Origin: Nitratiruptor tergarcus DSM 16512 | GTDB lineage: Bacteria; Campylobacterota; Campylobacteria; Campylobacterales; Nitratiruptoraceae | NCBI RefSeq assembly: GCF_027946175.1 | Contig: NZ_AP026671.1 | Location: 186,001 to 250,000 of the forward strand | DNA: 64,000 bases | Direction of reading: 5' to 3' | Shown: in pieces, positions 19,226-28,270 of the stretch | Numbering within the stretch: the first letter of the stretch is position 1 | Layout: every line of letters begins with the position of its first letter | The notes under the pieces: model-generated | The model's input: the letters and a program-made list of their open reading frames with translations, nothing else | What the model was told of the DNA's origin: nothing | The model's database searches: none | Position numbers and translations under genes: made by a program

Positions 19226-20671
19226 TCAAAGTTTTCGTATATTTTCTTCTAAAGAGCTGATTGCGTCTTCAAGTTGTTTACTTAAAATATCATTAAGTGG
19301 ATAGTTGGAAATAATATTGTTGAGAAGTAAAACGAGATTACTTAGTCGTAGACTCTCTGCTACACTTTTGAGCTGTTTTGCTTTTTTTAAGAATTTTTCT
19401 TTGCGCATTTTGATACTGTTGAGAGTTTTAAGCTCGATTATGAGATCTTCAAGGATTTCAATGAAATCATCCTTGTCAATTTGTGTCAATTCTAAAGAAT
19501 CTTGCAGCTCTTCTAAAGAGATAGTAAATGGGCTTGGCTCTTTTTTGAGAGACTCAAGATCTTGTATACATTTTTTGACAAGCTCTGGATTTTGATTCAC
19601 ATTGACTTGATCAAGATATTTGGCACACTCTTGGAGATAGAGATTTCGTGCAAAAGATGCAAGTTTGTGAAGTTCATTATAGTTATTATATGCAAGATTG
19701 AGCTTAATTTCATTGATAAGTTCTTTAAGATACTCTTGATACTCATTTAACGAGAGTCCAAGCTCAGTGGCAGCCTCTTCAATTACTTCACCTTTGACTG
19801 ACGATGGTTGTTCGTTAGATGAAGATGGCTCTTCTCTTTGCTCTTGAGTATGAGTGGTGGCTGATGGTGTGAGTACATTGGGATTAAAAAGTTTAAGCTC
19901 TTTGTCTATTGTTACATTGAACTCTTTTGCTAAATATTTTATATAGGCGTAAAAATCTTGAAGTTTTTCTACCATCTCTTCTATAGAAGACTCTTTTTTA
20001 ACTTGTGAGAGAACCTCTTGAATTGGTTTAAGGCGAAGGTTTGCTGCTACACCTTTGAGTGTATGAATAGTGCTATAGAGATTTTTGGCGTCTCTTTTTT
20101 TTATAAAACTGTTTATTTCATCTAGTTTTTCAACTGCATGGCTAATATATTCTTTGATGAAATCTAAAATAATCTCTTGATCAAGATTGAGTTCGATAGA
20201 GATTGATTCGAGATCCAAAGAGGGCATCTCTTTTTCTTCAATATTAATATATTCTGGCTCTGGTTGCATTGCAGGGGCACTGGTTGCAGGTTGCGTCGGT
20301 TTTACTTGTGATTGTTGAGGTTGTATATTGGCAATTATGCACTCTTCATTGAATGTGTTAAATTCAAATGTAACAAGATAGTAATTTGAGAGATTATGCA
20401 GTGAACCAAGTTGAGTAACTTTAAGGAAAACTTCGAGGACTTTACCATCTTTTGTTTGAAGGAGGGCTCTATGTGTCACTGTGGTATTAGTTAAGACATA
20501 ATCTATCCAGTGAAAACTTCTAAATTGATGGATATATCCTGGTTTTTTTACAAAAAATTGTGAGAGATCTGTTACCTCTTTTTTGAACTCTTCCAGTGAA
20601 GAGTACCCTAACATCTCTAATGTCTGTTCATTGATGGCGATGATTCTCTTTTGCGCATCGTATAAAATCAC
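19226..20671 (-). CDS. PAS and Hpt phosphotransfer protein
   Basis: A 481-residue soluble protein. The N-terminal 110 residues look like a PAS domain ([18 protein letters not shown]). A histidine phosphotransfer domain follows, with His203 in [13 protein letters not shown]. Two further helical bundles (about 290-390 and 395-481) resemble Hpt domains but have no HxxKG. The start is a GTG at 20671, the only start after an in-frame stop that has a GAGGG ribosome-binding site. It lies 10 bp upstream of the hybrid kinase and is likely the intermediate in its phosphorelay. Confidence 0.75.
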   Translation of the reverse strand: MILYDAQKRIIAINEQTLEMLGYSSLEEFKKEVTDLSQFFVKKPGYIHQFRSFHWIDYVLTNTTVTHRALLQTKDGKVLEVFLKVTQLGSLHNLSNYYLVTFEFNTFNEECIIANIQPQQSQVKPTQPATSAPAMQPEPEYINIEEKEMPSLDLESISIELNLDQEIILDFIKEYISHAVEKLDEINSFIKKRDAKNLYSTIHTLKGVAANLRLKPIQEVLSQVKKESSIEEMVEKLQDFYAYIKYLAKEFNVTIDKELKLFNPNVLTPSATTHTQEQREEPSSSNEQPSSVKGEVIEEAATELGLSLNEYQEYLKELINEIKLNLAYNNYNELHKLASFARNLYLQECAKYLDQVNVNQNPELVKKCIQDLESLKKEPSPFTISLEELQDSLELTQIDKDDFIEILEDLIIELKTLNSIKMRKEKFLKKAKQLKSVAESLRLSNLVLLLNNIISNYPLNDILSKQLEDAISSLEENIRKL

Positions 20672-20733
20672 TTCCAGGCCCTCACTTTATTCTCATCTTT
20701 TTATATTATTCCATAATAATCTGAAATTTTAAA

Positions 20734-22536
20734 TTAATTGAGGCTTTTTTTGATATTTTTTGCATCTTTTTTGTTAAGGACATCTGATAGCTCCTCTTCA
20801 CTGGCTAAGCGAATATTTTCAAAACTTCCAAAATAGTTAAGAAGTTTGCGAATTTTTGCTTCTCCTATACCAGAGATTTTGAGAAGTTCGAGCTCTTTAG
20901 CTTTTTTACTGCGCTGTTTGCGATGAAAAGTAATGGCAAATCTATGTGCTTCATCCCGTAACTTTTGTAAAAATTGTAATCTTTTGTCTGTTGGAAGGAG
21001 TCGAAGAACGCCATTTTGTGTATATATGAGATCTTTAGCTTTTCCTTTTGCTCTGTGGGCTTTTGCATCTATCTTCTCTTTTGCAATTGCTATGACATCG
21101 ATAGATACACCGAAGCTTTGCGCAATATCTTGTGCAAGTCTTCTGAGTGTCTCACCCCCATCAATGAGCCACATATCTGGGGGAGGATTTTTTGCAAAAC
21201 TCTCACATCTATGAGTGAGGAGTTCTTTCATCTGTGCATATTCATCTTGCGCGTGCAGATTATAGTGGCGGTAACTTTTTTTATCAAATGCTCCATTTTC
21301 ATAGACTATCATCGCTCCAACTGGAATGGAGCCGCTGATGTGAGAGTTGTCAAAAACCTCTATGCGGTAGGGTTTGCTATTAAGATCTAAAAGGTTTTGG
21401 AGTTGTTCTTCAATATCGCTTTTTGGTTTGCTTTTTGCAAGAATCTCTTTTGCATTGAGTTGCGCGATATCTGCAAGTCTTCGCTTTTCGCCTCTCTTGG
21501 GGTGTACTATAGTTATTTTTTTGTTAAATTTTTGACTTAAAAAATTCTCTAACTCCTCTCTTGCTTCAAAATCCTCCGCAACTACTATCAAAGAAGCAGT
21601 AAGCGGAGTTTGTGTAGTATAAAATTCTAAAAGTACTCTTTTATAAGCCTCTTCTTTGTCAAAACCTTTATACTCATCAATGCGCACAATATTTGAGCTG
21701 CTAGCTACTACTTTTCCTTCGCGCATAAACATTCTTACGATTGCAGCTTGGGTTTTGTCTGAAGCAATAGCGTAAACATCTATATCTTGGAGTTTTGCAA
21801 AATCTATTTCACTTTGGAACTCAATAGCGCGAATTTTATCTATGCGATCCCTTATCTGAGCAGCCTCTTCAAAGCGCAGTTGCGCAGAGAGTGCAAGCAT
21901 CTTTTGCTCAAGTTTTTGCAAAAGCAGTTTTTTATTGTGGATATGTGCAATCGCTTCATCGAGAATTTTTCTATACTCCTCTTTTGAAATTTTTCCCTCG
22001 CACGGTGCAAGGCATTTTTGCATCTGATAAAAGAGGCAAGCTTTTTTTCCTTTTATACAGGACTCTTTTTGCACAAGGGGAAATATTTCATAAATAGAGT
22101 CTACAATATCTTTTGCTGCACTAGGAAATGGACCAAAATATTTTACCTTTTTGCCTGCAAGAACTTTGCGTGTAATTTTTAGCCTTGGAAAATCTTCTGC
22201 AAAGTCTACATAAATATAGGGATAGGTTTTATCATCCCGCAAGAGAATGTTATATTTTGGTTTGAGCTGTTTAATAAGGGAGTTTTCGAGTATCAAAGCA
22301 TCATTTTCAGAAGAGACAACAATATATTCGAGATTTTTGATCTCATTTACCATTTTATATATGCGAGGTGAGAGGTTTGGAGCTGGTGCAAATGGGGTGA
22401 AGCGAAAATAGCTTTTGACCCTTTTTTTGAGGCTTTTAGCTTTGCCGATATAAAGCAGTCTTCCCTGCGCATCAAAATATTGATAGACGCCTGGTTGGTC
22501 AGGGAGCTTTTTAATTTTCTCTTTGAGCTGCTGCAT
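20734..22536 (-). CDS. uvrC: Excinuclease ABC subunit C
   Basis: UvrC makes both incisions in nucleotide excision repair after UvrAB damage recognition. The 600-residue protein has an N-terminal GIY-YIG domain (GVYQYFDAQGRLLYIGKAKS), a UVR motif binding UvrB (LRFEEAAQIRDRI), the RNase H-like nuclease with the DNSHISG stretch, and C-terminal helix-hairpin-helix repeats (ISGIGEAKIRKLLNYFGS). Length is normal for the family. The start overlaps the end of the DUF721-like gene by 26 bp, so they are co-transcribed. Confidence 0.96.
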   Translation of the reverse strand: MQQLKEKIKKLPDQPGVYQYFDAQGRLLYIGKAKSLKKRVKSYFRFTPFAPAPNLSPRIYKMVNEIKNLEYIVVSSENDALILENSLIKQLKPKYNILLRDDKTYPYIYVDFAEDFPRLKITRKVLAGKKVKYFGPFPSAAKDIVDSIYEIFPLVQKESCIKGKKACLFYQMQKCLAPCEGKISKEEYRKILDEAIAHIHNKKLLLQKLEQKMLALSAQLRFEEAAQIRDRIDKIRAIEFQSEIDFAKLQDIDVYAIASDKTQAAIVRMFMREGKVVASSSNIVRIDEYKGFDKEEAYKRVLLEFYTTQTPLTASLIVVAEDFEAREELENFLSQKFNKKITIVHPKRGEKRRLADIAQLNAKEILAKSKPKSDIEEQLQNLLDLNSKPYRIEVFDNSHISGSIPVGAMIVYENGAFDKKSYRHYNLHAQDEYAQMKELLTHRCESFAKNPPPDMWLIDGGETLRRLAQDIAQSFGVSIDVIAIAKEKIDAKAHRAKGKAKDLIYTQNGVLRLLPTDKRLQFLQKLRDEAHRFAITFHRKQRSKKAKELELLKISGIGEAKIRKLLNYFGSFENIRLASEEELSDVLNKKDAKNIKKSLN

Positions 22537-22963
22537 TTTTTTTGATACTCTCTTTGATGCGTAAAAGAATCTCGGCTAATTTTTCATTTTTGACTTCTAT
22601 AGCAAACTCTCCTTTTGCTCGCTCTTTGTATTTTTGTAATGAAGTTTGGGATTGCTCCTGTTTTGGTGGGCGAAATTTGGCATAGCACTTAATTTGTGAA
22701 AATTCGAGATTTTGACAATAAATATACTCTTTTTTTGCAAGTTTTAATACCTCATTTATATGTTTTTTATTATAATTGAACTCCATAACAAAGCCAGGAT
22801 GGTTGAGTACAAAGTAGAGGGTTCCTTGCTTTTTATATATGTAAAGAATATGATCTTGGAAACGTTGGGGAAGAAGTTTCATAATTCTTTGAAAACATCG
22901 CTGATAAACAAATTTTGGTTGATTGGAATAGAGATGCGAAAATATAGTATTTGGATTTTTCAT
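22511..22963 (-). CDS. DUF721/DciA-like protein
   Basis: A 150-residue protein beginning MKNPNTIFSHLYSNQPKF. The pattern of a strand-rich middle (GTLYFVLNHPGFVMEF) resembles the DUF721 family, whose better-known member DciA loads the replicative helicase. The assignment is tentative. The 22963 start is preferred over 23032 because a TATAAT lies just upstream and because the upstream extension would run deep into the divergent lipoprotein gene. Even so, the 5' ends of the two genes overlap by 30 bp. The 3' end overlaps uvrC. Confidence 0.6.
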   Translation of the reverse strand: MKNPNTIFSHLYSNQPKFVYQRCFQRIMKLLPQRFQDHILYIYKKQGTLYFVLNHPGFVMEFNYNKKHINEVLKLAKKEYIYCQNLEFSQIKCYAKFRPPKQEQSQTSLQKYKERAKGEFAIEVKNEKLAEILLRIKESIKKNAAAQREN

Positions 22964-23053
22964 ACCATAATTATAGCACTTTTGATGGGGGCTTTGAGCG
23001 GTTGCGGATATAAAGCTGACCCCGTCTATCAAAAACAGCAGGAAAAGAGATAA
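22934..23053 (+). CDS. lptM: Small LptM-like lipoprotein
   Basis: A 39-residue lipoprotein precursor: basic start, hydrophobic stretch, lipobox LSGC, then GYKADPVYQ and a short polar tail. Small proteins ending their signal with SGCGYK are typical of LptM (YifL). By published work LptM helps oxidative maturation of LptD in the LPS translocon, and lptD is in this window. The stop overlaps the nadB start as TAATG. It begins inside the divergent DUF721-like gene. The family call rests on the lipobox context only. Confidence 0.6.
   Translation: MRKYSIWIFHTIIIALLMGALSGCGYKADPVYQKQQEKR
22970..22975 (-). promoter_or_regulatory. -10 box predicting a leaderless DUF721-like mRNA
   Basis: On the minus strand TATAAT ends 6 nt before the ATG at 22963. 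Transcription would then begin at, or within a base of, the start codon, leaving no Shine-Dalgarno site; none is visible. The box lies inside the coding region of the divergent lipoprotein gene. Confidence 0.45.
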
Positions 23054-24489
23054 TGCAGTATGATTATATTATTGTTGGAGCTGGAATTGCTGGGCTCTAT
23101 GCCTCTTTGAATATCCCACAAAATAAAAAAGTACTCATACTCTCAAAAGATCCCATTTGGGAATGTAATACATTCTATGCGCAAGGCGGTGTAGCAACAG
23201 CAATCGATGAGAGTGATATTCCGGCTCATATTGAAGATACACTCAAAGCTGGAGCAGGTCTTTGCAATAAAGAAGCAGTAGAGATTCTTAGTCGCAACTC
23301 CATTGGAGTCATAGAGGATCTCATTATGCGTGGCTTTGAGTTTGATAAAGATGAAAAAGGTAATCTTCTTTTTACAAAAGAAGCAGCACACTCTAAAGCA
23401 CGTATACTTCATGCAGGAGGCGATGCCACAGGAAGAGAACTGCATAAATTTTTACTCCAGCACTGCAAGGCAAAAGTGCTTGAGGGTGTTATTGTTATAG
23501 ATCTTCTCATTGAAGAAGATAGAGTCTATGGCGTTACTGTGAGACAAGGGGCAAAGCAGTTTAACGTATATGCTAACTATGTCATTCTTGCAAGTGGCGG
23601 TATAGGATCTCTATATGAATATCACACTAATGCCAAAAAAATTAGTGCAGATTTGCAAGGTCTTGTAGCTATGAAGGGGCTGCGTCTAAAAGATATGGAG
23701 TTTACCCAGTTCCATCCAACGGTCTTTGTCTACAACACAAGAGCAAGAAAGTATCTTCTCACTGAAGCATTGCGAGGTGAGGGGGCAACGATTGTTGATG
23801 AAAATGGCTATAGATTTTTGTTTGAGTATGATGAAAGAGGGGAGCTAGCTCCACGCGATATTGTGAGTCGTGCTATTTATAAGTATCAAAGGGAAGGGCA
23901 CAAAGTCTATCTTAATTTTGAGAACTTTAGTGAAGAGTTTTTTAAAAAACGCTTTCCAACAATTTACCGTAATTTTCGCAATTTAGGATTTGCAGTACCG
24001 CATGAGCAGGTTCCTATCTCTCCAGCATTTCACTTTGCTATGGGTGGTATTGCTACTAATACTTGGGGTAAAGTTGAAGGCATGCAAAATCTCTATGCAA
24101 TTGGTGAAGTAGCTTGTACTGGTGTGCATGGCGCAAATAGATTGGCGAGTAACTCTTTGCTTGAAGGGCTTGTATTTTCTAAACGTGCTATAGAAGATAC
24201 GCTGCTTCAAAATGTTAACCTTACTTTTAAAGAGTTCAAATCTCGTAACTTTTTACTTTCCAAAAGCAAAGATAAAGAGTATAAATCCCTTCTTCGCCGC
24301 ACAATGTGGGAGAAGGTAGGAATTGTAAGACATAAAAAGGATCTACTGGAAGCTTTGGAAACTGTTAAGATGATAGCTTCACAAGATATTGGTCATCTCT
24401 TGCAGTTAAGAATTTTGAGTGCAAAAGCGATAATAGAAGCAGCACTGAAGAGAAAAGAGAGTATAGGTGCACACTATAGAGAAGATTGA
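23053..24489 (+). CDS. nadB: L-aspartate oxidase
   Basis: NadB oxidises L-aspartate to iminoaspartate, the first step of de novo NAD synthesis. The N-terminal FAD motif is IIVGAGIAGLYASLNI, followed by the family stretches FYAQGGVATAID and RILHAGGDATGRE. The C-terminal ANRLASNSLLEGLVFSKRA motif is diagnostic of NadB against succinate dehydrogenase flavoproteins. At 478 residues it is slightly short at the C-terminal helical domain. Its ATG overlaps the preceding stop. Confidence 0.95.
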   Translation: MQYDYIIVGAGIAGLYASLNIPQNKKVLILSKDPIWECNTFYAQGGVATAIDESDIPAHIEDTLKAGAGLCNKEAVEILSRNSIGVIEDLIMRGFEFDKDEKGNLLFTKEAAHSKARILHAGGDATGRELHKFLLQHCKAKVLEGVIVIDLLIEEDRVYGVTVRQGAKQFNVYANYVILASGGIGSLYEYHTNAKKISADLQGLVAMKGLRLKDMEFTQFHPTVFVYNTRARKYLLTEALRGEGATIVDENGYRFLFEYDERGELAPRDIVSRAIYKYQREGHKVYLNFENFSEEFFKKRFPTIYRNFRNLGFAVPHEQVPISPAFHFAMGGIATNTWGKVEGMQNLYAIGEVACTGVHGANRLASNSLLEGLVFSKRAIEDTLLQNVNLTFKEFKSRNFLLSKSKDKEYKSLLRRTMWEKVGIVRHKKDLLEALETVKMIASQDIGHLLQLRILSAKAIIEAALKRKESIGAHYRED

Positions 24490-24499
24490 AGGAGAATAA

Positions 24500-25801
24500 A
24501 TGCATGAAATTCATTTGACACAGACGTGGGTAGGATATCTTAACCTCGTTATTTTTATAGTTGGCTACTATTTTATAGCGGCTGAAGAGAAGTTCCATAT
24601 GAACAAAGCCAAGCCTGCTTTGCTTATTGGTACGCTCATGTTTATGCTGTTAGGTATCTATTTTACTTTAAACCATCTCGATCCAGAACCACTGCATAAT
24701 GAGATGGAAAAGCTTATTTTAGAAATTGCAGAGATATTCTTTTTTCTCTTTGTAGCTATGACCTTTATTGAGACATTAATTGAGAGAAAAGTATTTGATG
24801 TACTCAAATATAAGCTCACTTCAAAAGGGTATAGTTATAAAAAGCTTTTTTGGATAACTGGAGCACTTGCTTTTTGGATTTCTCCTGTTGCAGATAACTT
24901 AACAACAGCACTAATTCTCTCAACAGTGCTCTTTACAATTGATAAAACAAAAACGCAGTTTTTAGTTCCAGGAGCAATTAATATTGTAGTTGCGGCAAAT
25001 GCGGGGGGTGCATGGAGCCCTTTTGGTGATATTACTACTTTGATGGCCTGGACTGCAGGGAAGGGAGAGTTTGTAGATTTTCTCTATCTCTTTGTACCAA
25101 GTTTTGCAGGATGGGTGTTGACAGCCTGGCTACTTTCATTTTTTGTACCACAAGGTGAGCCCCATTTTGATGCAAGTTTGCCAAAAGCAGAGCTCAAACC
25201 GGGAGCAAAAGTGGTTATTTGGCTTGGAGCATTTACTATTTTTATAGCTGTTTTAGGTCACCAACTTTTCCATTTTCCTGCAATGTGGGGCATGATGTTT
25301 GGTTTGGCTCTTTTGAAGATGTATTCTTATTTGCATAAACGCAAAAACCAAGAAGATCACTTCGATGTCTATGTCAATATGAAAAATGTAGAAAATGATA
25401 CGTTGCTCTTTTTCTTTGGTATTTTGAGTGCAGTGGGAGCACTCCATTTTATGGGTTATCTTGAATATGTCGTCAAACTCTATGACATTATAGGACCAAC
25501 TGCTGGCAATATTGGTGTTGGATTTATTTCTGCAATCATCGATAACGTTCCTGTAATGAGTGCAATTTTGAAAGCCAATCCACCAATGGGAATAGATCAG
25601 TGGCTTCTTGTAACGCTTACTGCTGGTATTGGTGGGAGTCTTATTAGTTTTGGAAGTGCTGCTGGCGTGGGTGTCATGGGAAGACTCAAAGGTATCTACA
25701 CATTTGGCGCACATATGAAGTATGCATGGACAGTTTTAGCCGGCTATGTGCTTTCTATTATTTTATGGTATATTCAGTTTGAGATTTTAGGTCTATATTA
25801 A
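24500..25801 (+). CDS. nhaD: NhaD-type sodium/proton antiporter
   Basis: A 433-residue membrane protein with about 11-13 hydrophobic segments. The conserved ion-pathway stretches of the NhaD/ArsB superfamily are visible: WISPVADNLTTALILSTVLF, ANAGGAWSPFGDITTLMAW and ISAIIDNVPVMSAIL. It exchanges sodium for protons across the inner membrane, fitting a marine organism. A good ribosome-binding site (GAAGGAG) precedes the ATG. It lies between nadB and guaA with 10-bp gaps, probably in one transcript. Confidence 0.9.
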   Translation: MHEIHLTQTWVGYLNLVIFIVGYYFIAAEEKFHMNKAKPALLIGTLMFMLLGIYFTLNHLDPEPLHNEMEKLILEIAEIFFFLFVAMTFIETLIERKVFDVLKYKLTSKGYSYKKLFWITGALAFWISPVADNLTTALILSTVLFTIDKTKTQFLVPGAINIVVAANAGGAWSPFGDITTLMAWTAGKGEFVDFLYLFVPSFAGWVLTAWLLSFFVPQGEPHFDASLPKAELKPGAKVVIWLGAFTIFIAVLGHQLFHFPAMWGMMFGLALLKMYSYLHKRKNQEDHFDVYVNMKNVENDTLLFFFGILSAVGALHFMGYLEYVVKLYDIIGPTAGNIGVGFISAIIDNVPVMSAILKANPPMGIDQWLLVTLTAGIGGSLISFGSAAGVGVMGRLKGIYTFGAHMKYAWTVLAGYVLSIILWYIQFEILGLY

Positions 25802-25811
25802 AAGGAAATAG

Positions 25812-27362
25812 ATGAAGCAAGTTCCTATTGTAATTCTCGATTTTGGTTCACAATATACGCAACTTATTGCAAGAAGACTCAGAGAAGTTGGGGTTTATTG
25901 TGAGATATATCCCTATTTTGAAGATATTGAAAAGATCAAAGAAAAATCCCCGCAAGGAATTATTTTTAGTGGAGGACCTGCAAGTGTTTATGAGCCTGAC
26001 GCTCCAAGGGTAGATAAAGCGATATATGATTTGGGATTGCCAATACTTGGTATATGCTATGGCATGCAGCTGATTACTGTTGATTTTGGTGGAGAGGTGA
26101 TCCGCGCGCTGCATCATGAGTATGGCAAGGCCAAACTCTATTTTGATCCTATTCACGGACACGTTTCACCCCTCTTTGAAGGTACAAAAGATGGGCAGGT
26201 TGTATGGATGAGTCACGGGGATAAAGTAGAAGAACTTCCTGAAGGTTTTGTACGGATAGCTCATACTGACAATTCTCCTTATGCAGCCATTGCTAATGAG
26301 CAAAAGCAAATTTATGCTTTGCAGTTTCATCCTGAGGTCTCGCACTCAGAAGAGGGACAAAAGATTTTAGAAAATTTTGCCCGTCGTATTTGTAAGATTG
26401 AGTCAAAATGGGATATGGGGCATTTTGCTAAAGAGCAAATAGAAAAGATCCGCAAGCAAGTCGGTAATGATAAAGTATTGTGCGCACTCAGTGGTGGTGT
26501 TGATAGCTCTGTTGTGACTGCACTGCTCTATGAAGCTATTGGAGATCAGCTTATTCCTGTGTTTGTAGACAATGGGCTCTTGCGTGAGGGTGAGAGAGAA
26601 AAAGTGGAGCATGTCTTTAAGAATATGCTTCAAGTGCCTCTTGTTGTTATCGATGGGCAAAAGAAATTTTTAGAGGCTCTCAAAGGTGTGACTGAGCCAG
26701 AGCAAAAACGTAAAATCATAGGCCACACATTTATTGAACTCTTTGAAGAGGAAGCTAAAAAGCATAAAGATGTGAAGTATCTTGCACAAGGAACGCTTTA
26801 CCCTGATGTAATTGAGTCAGTTTCAGTTAAAGGGCCAAGTGAGACAATAAAATCGCATCACAATGTTGGAGGACTCCCAGATTGGATGCAGTTTGAGCTC
26901 ATTGAGCCTTTACGTGAACTTTTTAAGGATGAAGTAAGAAAATTGGGTTTAGAGCTAGGATTACCAAGAGAGATGGTCTATCGTCATCCTTTCCCAGGAC
27001 CGGGACTTGCAATCAGGATCTTAGGAGAAGTTAACGAAGAGTCTTTACAGCTTGTACGAAGGGCCGATACTATTTTGCTTGAAGAGATAAAAGCTCATGG
27101 GCTCTATGAGAAACTGTGGCAAAGTTTTGCGGTGTTGCTCAATGTCAAAAGCGTCGGAGTTATGGGTGATAAACGCACATATGAAAATACAGTAGCACTC
27201 AGAATTGTAGAGAGTAGTGATGGTATGACCGCAACCTTTGCCCATATACCTCATGATCTTTTAGAGCTTATTAGCAATCGTATCATTAATGAAGTAGATG
27301 GTATTAATCGCGTAGTCTATGATATTACTTCCAAACCGCCAGGAACAATAGAGTGGGAGTAG
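25812..27362 (+). CDS. guaA: GMP synthase (glutamine-hydrolysing)
   Basis: GuaA converts XMP to GMP. The class I amidotransferase domain (about 1-190) has the nucleophile Cys82 in LGICYGMQL and the His/Glu pair in [11 protein letters not shown]. The ATP pyrophosphatase P-loop SGGVDS begins at residue 227, and the dimerisation domain ends with the invariant KPPGTIEWE. The 516-residue length is standard. AAAGGAAAT precedes the start. Confidence 0.97.
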   Translation: MKQVPIVILDFGSQYTQLIARRLREVGVYCEIYPYFEDIEKIKEKSPQGIIFSGGPASVYEPDAPRVDKAIYDLGLPILGICYGMQLITVDFGGEVIRALHHEYGKAKLYFDPIHGHVSPLFEGTKDGQVVWMSHGDKVEELPEGFVRIAHTDNSPYAAIANEQKQIYALQFHPEVSHSEEGQKILENFARRICKIESKWDMGHFAKEQIEKIRKQVGNDKVLCALSGGVDSSVVTALLYEAIGDQLIPVFVDNGLLREGEREKVEHVFKNMLQVPLVVIDGQKKFLEALKGVTEPEQKRKIIGHTFIELFEEEAKKHKDVKYLAQGTLYPDVIESVSVKGPSETIKSHHNVGGLPDWMQFELIEPLRELFKDEVRKLGLELGLPREMVYRHPFPGPGLAIRILGEVNEESLQLVRRADTILLEEIKAHGLYEKLWQSFAVLLNVKSVGVMGDKRTYENTVALRIVESSDGMTATFAHIPHDLLELISNRIINEVDGINRVVYDITSKPPGTIEWE

Positions 27363-27363
27363 G

Positions 27364-27996
27364 GTGACTATTTATATCCTCTCTGATAGTGATGTTAAGG
27401 GAGCTAAAAAGCTCCCCCTCATCAAACAGATTCCACTTGTTTCTTCTATTGAGGTAGACGGTTTTGATTATCTAATTTTTACTTCCAAAAATAGCGTAAA
27501 AATTATCAATCATTTTAATCCCCTTTGGAAAAAGATTCCAGCTTTAGCTATTGGAAAAGCCACTGCAAAGACTATAGAGCAGTTGGGTGGTAAAGTTATA
27601 TATAAGGCAAAGAGTTTTTATGGCGAGGATTTTGCCAAAGAGATAGCTCAAAGATTTGATAAAAATAGTCGGTTTCTTTTAGTGCGAGGGAAAAAGAGTC
27701 TCAGTGATATCAAAGGAATTTTATCACAACATGGAATCAGTATTGATGAAAAGATAATTTATCAGACAGTTTGTGAAGAGTGCAAATCACTTGATAAGCC
27801 AGAAAAAGGTGCAACAATCATCTTCTCTTCTCCTTCGACTATTGAGTGCTTCTTTCGCTGTTTTACATGGGATCCTAGCTACCAAGCAGCTGTAATAGGT
27901 ACTAAAACTGCTGCGTATATGCCAGCAGATATTTCCTATAAGCTCTTTTCACAAAAGAGTTTACAAGAGATTGTTGATATTATAGGTAATTCCTAA
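27364..27996 (+). CDS. hemD: Uroporphyrinogen-III synthase
   Basis: HemD closes and inverts ring D to form uroporphyrinogen III in heme synthesis. The family is poorly conserved, but visible markers are DYLIFTSKNSVK, AIGKATAKTIEQLGGK and the second-domain FSSPSTIECFF with AVIGTKTAAY. The 210-residue length is typical. The start is a GTG one base after the guaA stop, so the two genes are co-translated. Confidence 0.85.
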   Translation: MTIYILSDSDVKGAKKLPLIKQIPLVSSIEVDGFDYLIFTSKNSVKIINHFNPLWKKIPALAIGKATAKTIEQLGGKVIYKAKSFYGEDFAKEIAQRFDKNSRFLLVRGKKSLSDIKGILSQHGISIDEKIIYQTVCEECKSLDKPEKGATIIFSSPSTIECFFRCFTWDPSYQAAVIGTKTAAYMPADISYKLFSQKSLQEIVDIIGNS

Positions 27997-28018
27997 GGTT
28001 TTACTGGGTAAATTTTGT

Positions 28019-28024
28019 TATAAT
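28019..28024 (+). promoter_or_regulatory. -10 box of the 6S RNA gene
   Basis: TATAAT preceded by TTTTG lies 6 nt before the predicted 5' end of the structured RNA at 28030. Confidence 0.6.
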
Positions 28025-28029
28025 TGCAT

Positions 28030-28233
28030 AAGAGCCTGAGCGGTGCGCTACCCGCAGTATGGGGGTCCGACAATCGCGAGATTGAGAGAGGCCAGTAGTT
28101 CTTGGTGTGTGTCGGCGACTTCGCTTGAGCTAAGGTGTCTTAGCGAGAAGTTGCCGCCTAATCCAAGACTCGCTCTCTCTAATTATGGTCTTAGGGACCA
28201 TTGCATTGCGTGAACGCCCGCTTGGGCTTTTTG
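28030..28233 (+). ncRNA. ssrS: 6S RNA (RNA polymerase regulator)
   Basis: A roughly 204-nt gap between hemD and purD is GC-richer than its surroundings and codes for no protein. Its ends pair over about 14 bp (AAGAGCCTGAGCGG with CCGCTTGGGCTT, allowing G-U), and internal arms such as GGTGCGCTACC and GCGACTTCGC are present, giving a long rod-like RNA. 6S RNA has this shape and, to my recollection, lies upstream of purD in Helicobacter. It mimics an open promoter and holds sigma-70 RNA polymerase in stationary phase. SRP RNA was considered and rejected, as its GGAAGCAGCC loop is absent. Confidence 0.7.
28214..28233 (+). terminator. Intrinsic terminator at the 6S RNA 3' end
   Basis: GCCC-GCTT-GGGC followed by TTTTT forms a short hairpin with a U-run. 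The same bases also form the 3' half of the closing stem, so termination and mature folding are alternatives. Leaky readthrough could feed purD. Confidence 0.6.
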
Positions 28234-28270
28234 TTTATACCCACAACTCTTCAATAAAGGTATCAAAAAT

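Noticed and set aside
28030-28233. SRP (4.5S) RNA or tmRNA as identity of the purD leader RNA
   Set aside because: The SRP loop GGAAGCAGCC is absent, and no tRNA-like ends or tag reading frame for tmRNA are seen.
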